A stretch of 64,000 nt of DNA, from assembly GCA_905221605.1 (NCBI GenBank), contig CAJNDS010000342.1, forward strand, positions 96,837 through 160,836, given 5' to 3'. A program made the position numbers and the translations under genes. Positions 54,675-64,000 of the stretch are shown here, piece by piece. A model generated the notes under the pieces. The model was given only the letters and a program-made list of their open reading frames with translations, was not told the origin of the DNA and made no database searches. Numbering within the stretch: the stretch's first letter is position 1; each line of letters starts with the position of its first letter. Source of the stretch: Symbiodinium natans (lineage: Eukaryota; Sar; Dinophyceae; Suessiales; Symbiodiniaceae).

Positions 54675-55975
54675 ATGAACTCCTTCGCTCTTGCCTGTGC
54701 ATGCGCATGCAGCCTTGCTGCGCTTCTGTCACTTGGGCTCCGCGTGTTCAAGTTTGGCAAGTATTTGCGGTTCGACTCTGCCCGCGCCACTTTCTGGGAA
54801 GATCTGAGACCTGCGCTCAACATGCCAGACGCGGTGAATTCGCTGCCTGATCGAGCCACTATAGCCACTCCATCCGGACATCCGAACAAGAAGGGCAAGA
54901 AGGGCAAGATGCCCACAGGGAGGCTGCCAGGCGCGAGAGTCAAAGATGCAGAGTACGACAAGGATGTGGGCCAGATTAGCAGAATAAACAAAGTGATCTT
55001 CGTCCATGTGCCCAAGACTGGTGGGAGCACCATCGAGCAGTCGAAGTTGTTCTACGATGCTAAGAAGCATCATCCTGTCGGTGGTCACACTCATGCTGAA
55101 AAAATGCTGCCTGACGAATAGAGTGCTCTTCATGTGTCAGCATGTGTGCTACAAACATCTACAAACAGATTGTGGTTCTGATCCGAAGTCACCAATTCTC
55201 GAGGCGGAACCTGGCGCCCGGCTTTCGCAGCTTTTCCATGGTTCGACATCCTTGCGAGCGGTTCATCTCTGCATTTACCTACACTCTCACGCGAGCCCCA
55301 GAGCCCGAGCTAGCCTGGCATCACAAGAGCCCCGGATCAAGCTATGAGCTTAAGGTAGGGTTTTCGAAGATTCTGCAGGCTTTGCAGTCGCAGCTTAGGA
55401 ATATCGGCAGCAGGAATGTGACCGCCTATGTGGCTTCGAGTGACTTCGGTGGCGCCAAAGCTGCAAGCGAGGCCACTTTCGGCCGGGTTCTGAGGAATAA
55501 ACTATTTGTAGCCCAGCTTGTAGCCCTGCTTGTAGCCCTTTTCCAATGCCAGCCAACGTTCATCTGAGGTGATGTGTTTTGGAAATTTTTGCATTTCCGG
55601 CCACAGCACTCGTTTCTCTTTTTTCACAACGGGACTTTCGGCGTGGATCTCCTGATGTGCCAAGACAACTGGACAAAGAGCATGCAGAGATTGCGGGAAT
55701 ACATGAAGCCCACCGTGATCCTTCCGTTTCACAAGCGCGCACGAAGCACGACGCATTCCAAATGCTCTGACCTTCCAAAGGAGACGCGTCAGAGAATCGA
55801 GAGAGCTTACGCAATGGACATGTGCCTGTTTTATCCCACTGACGCTCCAACGGCGTGCAGTGGTGTGTCTGCGAACGAAATGACTGCACGCTACCAGACG
55901 TGCAAGTCTCGGGTATCGGGACAAAAAGGCGTTGAGCCGCAGACGTGCCCAGGGCCACCCAGGGGCTGTTGGTAG
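54675..55975 (+). CDS. Membrane-anchored carbohydrate sulfotransferase (three exons)
   Basis: The start is ATG 54675, giving a short cytosolic tail and a hydrophobic signal anchor (FALACACACSLAALLSLGL), as in type II Golgi sulfotransferases. Exon 1 (to about 55115) contains VIFVHVPKTGGSTIE, the loop that binds the 5'-phosphosulfate of PAPS. Exon 2 (about 55170-55495) contains FSMVRHPCERFISAFTY, the 3'-phosphate-binding motif. Exon 3 (about 55568-55975) contains LHFRPQHSFLF and NGTFGVDLLM, conserved in the sulfotransferase-2 group, then LPKETRQRIERAYAMD, and ends at a stop at 55973. Frames show in-frame stops between the blocks, so at least two introns exist; their borders are not resolved. 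The second intron contains GCTTGTAGCCC-like triplicates. The acceptor sugar is unknown. PAPS-dependent transfer of sulfate to a glycan is the likely reaction. Confidence 0.8.
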
Positions 55976-55999
55976 GAAGCCCGCTGTCGGGCAGCCGAT

Positions 56000-57800
56000 C
56001 CATGAAGTTCTTCAAGTGCCTAGCTGCTAAGAGTGTGTGGCCGAAGACCCTGGGAGCTGTCAGATGCACCAGCTCAATCTCATCTGTTGAAGGGCGAATA
56101 CTGAGATTCTGGCAGGTCTGTCATGTAGAGTGGAGGATAAGTAGCCGCGATGCCACTTGCCGTCCCTTCCACCACGCCTCCGATCGAGGCTGCAAATCAG
56201 AAACAAAAACGCTTGCATATCGACAACCATCCGAATTTCACTGCAAATGCTTTACCAAAAGAACCAGTGGCGATCTACTCTGTGTGTGTGTGTGTGTCTG
56301 TATTGTAAGGCCTCTTTGAGGGTCACAGCGGAGAGGGAAAGGGAGAGGGACGCTGCACCATCGGGTTACATGAGAACGAGCGGTGCTGCAGACTTTCAAG
56401 GGGGATCTCCCTTAGCACCTCCCCCGTGGTGGTGGCGGGTTCTCAGTGCTTTGCTAGTCGACGCAATAGCCTCTCACCCGATAAGTCGGCCCACCTGCGC
56501 AAACCGATGAAGTTGAGATCAACGCAGAAGGAGAAAATCACCCAGGAGTGCGAACATCAGTGCCATGCAACAAGCTGTCTACCATCCTAAACGTTCTTCC
56601 GCTCTTCAATGCTGCTTTTGCGTCGATGCGACTCGTCTCGGTTTCATCAGCCAAGGAGGTCAAATACGTTGGTGCGTGCCGCATCAACAGCCCTGTCTCC
56701 CCCTCCCAGCTTCATCCGCAGAGTCTCAAAGCATCCGGACAAGGCGGCTCTCTCTCATGCCCAGGCTTCTGGGCACACATATTATGGCCCCAATTGCAAT
56801 CGCCGTCCCAGATCTCATCTGCCTCACAGAGGCCAAACAACACACATATTTTCTGAACAGTCGGACTCCCCTAAACGGGGCCCCGAGGCCTGGAATTAGA
56901 GAGAAGACGCGCAGCCATCTCGGAGATATTTGGTGACCACGTCTGTTGCCTGTTTGGTTTACAATTCTAGTGTGCTGTATTTCTTGTCGTTCGGCGCACG
57001 ATGCAGATTCCAATATGCAAAGCCCAACCCGGCCGTAAAAGCTGAACTTGTTTGCCGCATAACAGACTGTAAGGATCTTCTCAATCGTTATGCTCTGGTA
57101 GCTGATGAAAAGTGTCGGTGTTGACGCTCGCTGGCCGGCGACGTAAGCTTTGGGTTCCGCATTTAGTTCGGTTTAGGGTTTATTAGCTGTAAGGGGTTGT
57201 TGTGAACCGGGATGGCTCACCTGCAAAGTCTTGCTCGAGAGGATGATGCGTGGTCCGTAACCCACACTGAATGCTGCACATGGACCGTTTTCGACACTGA
57301 TTGTAGATGATCTTCACTCACTGCTGAACTTAGCGCTGTTGCAATGCGTAGATGCAGTCTAGAGCCCTCGCAAGCATTTTTAGGCCAAGAAAGTTGTACC
57401 GAAAGCAGCCCAACATTCCTAGAGTCGGTGTGCTGAGCCATGAGCACGTCAGATCGTTTGTATTTGGAGGACACATGTCCTACATTACAAAGACTGTTGC
57501 AAAGGCGGGGTGAGGCTTAAGCATGCCAGCCTCGCGGGAAAAGCCTGCGAGAGAATTTGGTTCATCTGACTGACCGAGACGCTGGATGTTGATTTAGGTC
57601 TTGCACCGACACGTGCATCCTCTGAAGTAGCCTGCTTTGATGTGATTCCGGGCAAAAGAAAGTGGCAGACGAGCTGGTGATAAGCTTTGGTCAACATGCG
57701 CAGTTTGGTTGACGATCCGGGCACCAAGCTGGATGACAGTGACTTTCTGGACTTTGAGGCGCGCGCGCGTTCTTTGCATCGCGTGCTTCGTGTGTGCTCT
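56000..57800 (+). other. No recognised gene; spacer or unknown exons
   Basis: A TG run (56280-56298) and anonymous frames (for example 56930-57124, ending ITDCKDLLNRYALVADEKC) are seen. Nothing can be assigned. Confidence 0.35.
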
Positions 57801-57804
57801 CTTC

Positions 57805-58180
57805 TTCGCAGGTAGCCTTTTCTTCGGCAGTGGAGGGCGACACCTTGAAGCTCAAGGAACTGTTGCTAGGTATCGCTTCGTGTAGAGTTCAGCGTAAGTG
57901 GTGGAAGTGCGAGCCTACCTGGCTTCACAGAGCGAGGTGTTCTACGAGTTCCTGGCCGATGTTCTGAAGCATGGGTCCAAGGACCGACGATCTTCCGACA
58001 CAAGCCCATGAAATGAAAGCATTCTCACAGCATCTCAGAGCATCTCAAGCCACCTGCAGTCTAGGAGCTCTTGGAGCAAGTTTGGGCCGGCCTCCCGCTT
58101 CGCTTCGCGCCGGTCTCGAACTCTGAGCTCGAAGTTGTCCTGGACACTGCCGCCTTGGCGCAGAACGAGGAGCTGGTGAC
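57805..58180 (+). CDS. Possible PAH (Sin3-like) domain fragment
   Basis: The stretch about 57900-57980 reads VEVRAYLASQSEVFYEFLAD followed by VLKHGSK, ending at an AAG/GA donor-like site. Paired amphipathic helix domains have a comparable V-x-L-x-S-x-PEVY-x-EFL helix. A second stretch (about 58120-58176, EVVLDTAALAQNEELV) would fit the second helix pair. An upstream block near 57808 (AVEGDTLKLKELLLG) may be part of the same gene. The call rests on short pattern similarity only. Confidence 0.25.
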
Positions 58181-58424
58181 TTGACAGATCTGGGACAAAG
58201 AGGTGACAACACACATGTCACAAGTATTGTGCAAATCCGCGATTTTGTCCTGGAAAGAAAGTGGAAGCACAGGCAAGGCGCTGCGTGCAGCGAGTTGCCA
58301 CCACCAGGGTCTGGTTGCCACTTGGGTGCGCTGACAGTGCTGTTCAATGCTGTGCAATGCTGTGCAGCACTGGTCAAGCTTTGCTTGAGCCAAGAAACTC
58401 ACAAAAGCCAAGCCTCGCGTGAGC

Positions 58425-59100
58425 ATCTCTAATCACTGCTCTCATCATGGCACAGCAGAGGCTTGTTGGACCTCTGGTGGCTCCTTTGCGCTGGCTGCGT
58501 GATTCCGTCGCGACCGGGGACAAGGCGGCGGCGACGGCACCGCAGAATGCCCAACAGGCACGCAAGGACGCCACTCGGCGTGGGTATGTCTTGGAGGTTG
58601 GATACATAGATCCATATACACATATATCTCTCTATATCCATATGATCAGTGCTGTAGTCGACTGAAGGCGATGGGCCCTGCGCCTGCAGCAGTCGTCTTG
58701 AATGTGCGGCGACAGGAAACTTGTTGCATTGCCAGCTGCTTACCCGAACTCCTGAACTCGTGCCTTGTGATGTGTTGGGGGGGGGCCCTTCTGTTTTGGA
58801 TGGCATCTTGCAGTCATACTGGCAAGGTCCCCAAGGAGGATCGGATCTTGGTGATCTTGTCCATCCACTTGGAGGATGACGTCGATGTGGCCTTAGGTCG
58901 AGCATTTTGCCGGTGCCCCAGCTCACTGAGAGCATCAGCACAAGACATCACAAGCATACCGGAGAGGAACGGGAGGAGGTGGAGTGGACAAGATTTTAGC
59001 ATCGAACTTAGAAGCCGCTAACATCGTGCTTTCGCTTGAAGGGTATTTGAAAGCGGATCTAACTCCCACAAGCCTCCCTGCATCTTTTAACAGCAAGACG
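58425..59100 (+). CDS. ARPC2: Arp2/3 complex subunit 2-like protein (partial, multi-exon)
   Basis: The most telling exon begins at about 58828 and reads VPKEDRILVILSIHLEDDVD followed by VALGRAFCR. It aligns with the ARPC2 segment containing KKDRV, a hydrophobic strand, DDDDV and GKVF. Just before it, about 58689-58725, AVVLNVRRQET matches the preceding ARPC2 strand with its R-DDET end. An upstream frame from 58447 (LVGPLVAPLRWLRDSV, ending at a GT donor) and a downstream frame near 59005-59045 (LEAANIVLSLEG) may be neighbouring exons. ARPC2 helps hold the actin-nucleating Arp2/3 complex together. N- and C-terminal parts were not found, so the identification is tentative. Confidence 0.45.
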
Positions 59101-59159
59101 AGTCCCCGCGTGCCCTGTCGTTTTGCTCTTTCGGGGCTGTCGACTGTCCGCAAGATAGT

Positions 59160-59985
59160 CGTCCATTCATTGGATCTTCTTTCCTTTCCGAGTAGTCATG
59201 CCACAGACAGAATGGCAGTCATGTTGACGAGCAAGATGCCAATAAGCCCTCGGATCGAGCTTAAACACGCAAGGTTTTGTTTTCGAGGCACGAGACAAGA
59301 CTTGGGGTCTGTGACAGCAGCACATGGCAGAGTGCAGGTGAGGCCTACATTGCTTTTCAGGCACTTTTGTGATTCTCTCCAGTATCAAGGCACGCATGAC
59401 ATGCCTCACGCCCAAAGGCGCATGTGTCCTCCCCTTCGGCCCGGACCTTCAGTCTGAGGTCAAGAGTTTGCGGAGACGAACCGCGGCTTGCCAGCAGGGG
59501 TTCGGAGGGCTCTTAGGGATTCCCCGATGTCACACTGTTGCTTGTTTCTTTCTTTGTATGCTTCGTTTGCCGGCCTTCGTCTGAGGATGAGTTGGCCGGC
59601 AGGATTGATCCAGAGTTTCGCGTTGAGTCTTTGTGTGCTAGAGGCAAGGGCAACGAGTTCTCCCTGCCGCCGACTACTTAGTCTTGGAAGGTACCACGAA
59701 AGCATGCTGCTTTTGTTCTTCTGTCGGGGAGTTGCTGTGCATTGCACTGCCGGTACACCTCCTGGCTGCACTTCTAGCATCTTCGGGTATTTTTCTGGCA
59801 TCTTCTGGGCTCAAGCCAACTGGCAGCGGGTCTCTCGACAAATCGTCGGACCCTGCCTTGGCAACTCGCCGGCAAGACTCGATCGAAACCCTGTAGCCTA
59901 AGCTCTAGGCTGCAAGGGGGAGCATGCTTTGGGAATAATTTGGGGAAGCTTGTCAAGGCTTTTGAGCGTCAGAGTGACAAAGTGG
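59160..59985. other. No recognised gene between two plus-strand genes
   Basis: Only anonymous frames are visible. It may contain the C-terminal exons of the preceding gene and the promoter of the following one. I see no TATA-type or leader acceptor signal that I would defend. Confidence 0.35.
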
Positions 59986-59991
59986 GAGGAA

Positions 59992-62900
59992 ATGAAGCGG
60001 ATCGCGGTGCTCTCGGTGGCATACCTGCTGGGTGCCGCGGCAAGCGATGCCGCGCCAAAACAGTACCCAGTGACGAAGGTCACGCCGCCGAATGCCCATA
60101 GCATGGGTTGGTGTATAGCATCTGTGCGCCAAAAGTGCGAGAATTGAATTGGCTTTGCCAATTTAAATCCTTGGCAGACAATGGTGCAGACTATTTCGGG
60201 CAGGTCGTCAACCTGCTCAAAGACATGCAGAAGAAGCTTGAGGCGGAAGCTGAGGAGGATGAGGAGGTCGATGAGAAGATGAAGTGCTGGTGCAAGGCGC
60301 TTTTGCTTCCACTTCTTGTAGCGAAGCTCCGAAGCACACAACATGATGAAGTGTTGCAGTTTTAACCCACCTACAAGCCCCTAAGTGCAGCTTTAATTGG
60401 GTTACTAAGTACCCTGAAGCTCCAAGTAGTTTCTCTTGTTGCGAGCGCAGGAGACAGAGCAATCAAAGTCCGAGACGCTCGGCGAATGAACAGATGTGAT
60501 CGGAGAGTCAGAGGATGCATGTCCTGATCTTCAGTTTGGTGAGTTCAACGTAGGGTGCAAGACCTGCGTGTCGACACACTCAGGAGCGTCACCAAGATTG
60601 AGTCGGAGATGGCCAACCTCGGTGGCCTCATCGACACCTCGGCAGCGGATAGCGCCAGACTGGTGTCGGAGCTAACGGGCCACGAGGACGGCTGCAGTTT
60701 CTCTGCCTGTCGTGACACACCCAAGCCAAATTGGCAGCTTGTGTATCATTGTTTATTAGTGTTTATCAGTGTTTATCAGTGTTTATCACTGTTCAATATT
60801 GTTTCTCTCCGTAGCCACGAGCGAATGTAGGCTCGCAGCAAGGTTCTCCTTGACTGCCCTTGCTACATCTCCACGGCTGCCCTCACCCTTTGTCAATTTC
60901 GTGTTGCTTTCGACTTCGTGAGCTGGAGGAACATGAGCTCTGTTCGGACATTTTCGCGGTCTCTAGGCTCCACAGCTCACCTGCAGAGAAGGCCAGGACG
61001 TACAAGACGAAATGCGAGGAGGAACACATGTGCACAAAAGGCCAAACCGAATAGCGACCAAGGCCAAAGCCGAGGCCTTCGCCTGGTGTGCGATAGAACG
61101 AATCCGTTCTTATCTTGTACCTTCGACAAAGAAGCAGATATCGAAGCCATGCAAAGCCCGCAACTACAAGAAGACGAAGCAAGCACATCAAGCACATCAA
61201 GCACCACCTTGATGGAAGCTGGATTTGTTTGCCGGTTTGAAGGATGTGCCGTGCTGCGACTGTCTTGGGCAGTCTTGTAGAGTCTTTGTAGAGTTCACTA
61301 GCGTTGTGTCGCGAGGAGGATCTGGTACCTTGGTTTGCAGTTGCGATGCTTTCTGGTGATTTCTGGTGCTTCACGTGGCCACCCCGGCCGCCACGCCCCA
61401 AAGACCCAGGCAAATAGCCAGACCTCGCTGGGAGCGGCCGAAGCCCAGCGCAAAAAGCAGTTGGAAAGCTTCGAGAACGAAGTGAAGGAGATGGAGGCGT
61501 TGTGTCTGCGGTATGTCATTGAATCTGTTGTTCTAGCTGGACTGGACGTCAGTTGAACTCTGATTTATGGGGAAACATTCTCCATATGCGGCGCACAGGC
61601 GTCACTTACTGGAGTGAGCGGTGCATTGGACACCCTCAAGAAGAAGACGTCCTTCCTCTCAACCTCCGCACCTGGCTTGGCTTTCTGCAAATCTGCCGGC
61701 CATAACAGCACTGCAGAGTATTGCATATGATGCTTACTGTAGCAAATTGACATGAATGGTACCCTGCATGTGGCCAGTGATGACAGCTCGTGGTCCACAG
61801 TCAATGTTTTACCGAGGCATCGGCTGCCAAGGCAGATGCCTTGCAGCTTGTTAAGAAGCTTCAGAAGAAGCACTCGAATCTCTTGATGCCTGGCTGCCGG
61901 TTGTAGACTGGATCTGTATGACGTGCTGCCGTGGTCGTGGTCGCTTCCTCGATGAGGATGGGTGTGGTGACGCCTCGCCAGCGAAAGCTGATGCTCGCGA
62001 TGACCTCCAAGCGCCTCGATGTAGATGCGGTCATGGAAGGCAGCCCAGCCGCAGGCCGGGCTTGTCATGCACCTTGCAGTGCCTTGCAGTGCCTTGCAGT
62101 GCCTTGCAGTGCCTTGCAATGCCTTGCAAGCTTACCTTCCTTACAGTGACGGTGCCAGGAGAAGTCGTTGGTGTTCTGTCGTCTATGAAGGACAGGCAGG
62201 CGTGGCTGGACACCTCCCGCAGCATCGCAGTCTGCAGGACACCTTCGAGACGAACCTGAACCAAACCAGGGCAGAGGAAGCTCAGAGCTCGGAGACCTTC
62301 CAGGCTCTGCGCAAGGCCAAGGAGACCGAGATCCACGCCACCGAGGAGGCGCCAAGCATCACGGCCACAGCATGCTTTTCTGCTTGCTTTTCTCGTGGCC
62401 GGATGTTGCCCTTCGTCAGGCCATTGTCTCCAAGAAGACTCAGAAGGCTGAATCAGACAAGAAGAAAGCCTGGGCAGCCGAGACACTGCAAGATGCAAAG
62501 GCGCGACGGTGCTTGCCAAGAGAGTGACGGCATATCACGGGCCGCCCGAACTGTGATATCTGTGAATGGAAAGGCCAGCCTCCTGGCTGACCAGCATTTC
62601 CTCAAGGATGCCAAGGACTCCCGTCGGCCCCTCCTTTCCCTCAGTCTCAGGATCGCGAAAGGCTCTGCCTTTCTATTTCTAATATGTGCAGAATAGACAT
62701 ATATATATATATATATATATATATGCGTGTATATACATACATATGCATATACACATATATGCACATATATGTATGTCTGTACTTAACTATAATCTTGATA
62801 ATCTTTTGCGTGTGTGTGTGTGTGACAAAAGGAGAAATGTGCCGCTCATGAAGCTGCGTATGCCGAGCGTGTTGCTACGCGCAACGAAGAGATCACTGGC

Positions 62901-63507
62901 TGTTCGAAGGTGTGGACCCCTGCATCTAAGTTGGGTGACCGCTCGCCTACCGCAACCTTCTTGCTTCTTTTCGTGAAGGCCGTAGCTATCCTGAGTGACG
63001 ACTCCGCCCGCGACACTTTCAGTTCGCGGCTCACTTTCTGATGGACAGAGTAGCATGTCAGCTTTGGCCTAACATTGTTACATTTTGTTACATGTTAACC
63101 GTTTGCACGGGACAGGCCGAACCTTCAACGCCGGCGCCATGTTCCTCCAAGTTGACACCAGCAAGGAGCACCGCATCACTGCCAGCCAGACACTAGCTGC
63201 GGCGGCTACCAAGTCGCACGACTCTAGGCTCCTGCCTCAGATCTCAGCATGTTTTGGGACATCGCGGGGCATGTGCAATGTGTACTATTTTGTAACAAGT
63301 TGGTGGGCTCGTGTGGTGGTCATGCCATGACATTGTGATTATTCCAACAAGGCTTGCGGCCCTTGCGAGGATGGTGCGCACAGACTCTTTCGATTCCGTG
63401 AAGCAGGCAGCGGAGTGGATTCATACCTTAGATCCACATGCTCTCCGTATTGCATCCACCGTTGAGGAAATCGACAAGTTGACCGCCCAGCTGCGTGAAG
63501 TGCAGAA
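59992..63507 (+). CDS. Secreted coiled-coil protein of a dinoflagellate family (17 or more exons, open at right end)
   Basis: Exon 1 (59992-60078) encodes a signal peptide, MKRIAVLSVAYLLGAAAS. Exon 2 (60204-60296) gives VVNLLKDMQKKLEAEAEEDE and CWCK. Further exons are 60452-about 60487, 60584-60690 (SEMANLGGLIDTSAADSARL), 61422-61496 (AAEAQRKKQLESFENEVKEM), 61599-about 61660 (ASLTGVSGALDTLKKK), 61817-about 61890, about 61960-62010 (TPRQRKLML), 62147-62190 (EVVGVLSSMK), 62238-about 62340, 62420-62500, 62574-62615 (ASLLADQHFLKDAK), 62832-62909 (EKCAAHEAAYAERVATRNEE), 62979-about 63015 (AVAILSDDSARDTF), 63116-about 63240 (FNAGAMFLQ), about 63350-63410 and to 63507 (EEIDKLTAQLREVQK). The order and words match a coiled-coil family with a CWCxTN motif that I recall as abundant in dinoflagellate gene models; its function is unknown. 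It is likely exported, and a structural role is a guess. One exon near 60900 (RELEEHE) is unresolved. Confidence 0.75.
60748..60798 (+). repeat. Short tandem repeat (AGTGTTTATC)n in an intron
   Basis: About four units, the outer ones imperfect, inside the intron that follows the exon ending at 60690. Confidence 0.8.
62070..62130 (+). repeat. Ten-base tandem repeat (CCTTGCAGTG)n in an intron
   Basis: Six units, each containing TTGCAG, a perfect intron-acceptor-like word, directly upstream of the exon that starts near 62147. The real acceptor is apparently a later TTACAG. Confidence 0.9.
62697..62824. repeat. TA and GT microsatellites in an intron
   Basis: A TA run with ATACAT variants (62697-62775) and a GT run (62808-62824) fill much of the 216-bp intron 62616-62831. 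The intron has a GA donor and an AG acceptor. Confidence 0.9.
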
Positions 63508-64000
63508 GGACACACACACACACAACTGCACACCCACACATACCCGCCCACTCACACGCCTACACACACACACACCTACACACCTGCACACCTGCACACT
63601 TGCACAGCTACACGCCTACACACCGACACACCGACACACCTACGCACACTGACACACCTGCACACACCTACACACACCTACACACACCTACACACACACA
63701 CACACACACCTACGCACACCTACACACACCTACACACGCTTAGACACGCCTACTAACGTCTACACACACCTACACACACCTACACACACCTACACACACC
63801 TACACACACCTACACACACCTACACAATAAAAACACACACGCACACACACACACACACCTACACACACACAGACACACAGAGACACAGAGACACAGAGAC
63901 ACAGAGACACAGAGACACAGAGACACAGAGACACAGAGACACAGAGACACAGAGACACAGACACACAGAGACACAGAGACACAGAGACACAGAGACACAG
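63508..64000. repeat. CA-rich and ACAGAG-type satellite at the right edge
   Basis: From 63508 units of CACACCTA, CACACCTGCA and similar continue to about 63850, then ACACAGAG units to the window end. The preceding exon ends CAG AAG/GACACA, so the array probably begins directly at a GA-type donor and lies within an intron of the coiled-coil gene. Low-complexity frames here are not called. Confidence 0.85.

Noticed and set aside
63495-63998. Thr/His- and Cys/Leu/Val-repeat frames at the right edge
   Set aside because: They are translations of CA-rich and ACAGAG microsatellites.

Overview
The window looks like nuclear DNA of a dinoflagellate. The reasons are (TTTAGGG)n telomere-type repeats inside the sequence, fragmented plus-strand genes whose introns start with GT, GC or GA and lie between AG and G, a 13-base exact match to the dinoflagellate spliced leader, and members of dinoflagellate protein families. 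Composition is moderately GC-rich except for one AT-rich block at about 25.2-26.6 kb. No rRNA, tRNA or CRISPR array was recognised. Species cannot be named from the sequence.

Layout. 1-11.5 kb is mostly non-coding, with a telomere-like array at 3.0 kb, a G-rich minisatellite at 8.4 kb and a spliced-leader-like relict at 5.46 kb. 11.5-14.06 kb (minus strand) holds exons of a family-2 glycosyltransferase resembling chitin synthase. 14.28-15.94 kb is a gene-poor stretch with a strongly strand-biased excess of ATTG. 16.4-22.6 kb is a graveyard of retroelement pieces: the C-terminal part of a LINE-type reverse transcriptase, a second conserved ORF behind it, two dispersed repeat families and a local segmental duplication. 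23.6-24.4 kb is a palindromic CTTCGAAG minisatellite, followed by the AT-rich block and a hexamer microsatellite.

The most striking object is 27262-37626: an apparently intact 10.4-kb tyrosine-recombinase retrotransposon. It is bounded by split direct repeats of PAT/Ngaro type: A1 at the left end, then B1 directly joined to A2, a 122-bp spacer and B2. Its genes run in an unusual order: a Pro/Ala-rich protein with a Cys/His cluster, a tyrosine recombinase, a Gag with a CCCH zinc finger, then, after a single in-frame UGA, a 1,131-codon Pol. Pol starts with a cytosine-C5-methyltransferase-like domain and continues with reverse transcriptase and DIRS-type RNase H. As far as I know this combination and order has not been described.

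37.6-64 kb is a plus-strand, exon-rich region. Genes that could be reconstructed by eye are a Ser/Thr protein kinase (49.5-52.5 kb), a membrane-anchored carbohydrate sulfotransferase (54.7-56.0 kb), a possible Sin3 PAH-like fragment (57.8-58.2 kb), a probable Arp2/3 subunit 2 (58.4-59.1 kb) and a secreted coiled-coil protein of a family recalled as abundant in dinoflagellates (59.99 kb to beyond the right end). Between 37.6 and 49.5 kb several exon-like stretches remain unassigned. The right end is a CA-rich and ACAGAG-type microsatellite, probably inside an intron of the last gene. The unlinked functions of the host genes suggest a normal dinoflagellate gene row interrupted by mobile DNA, not an operon or pathway cluster.
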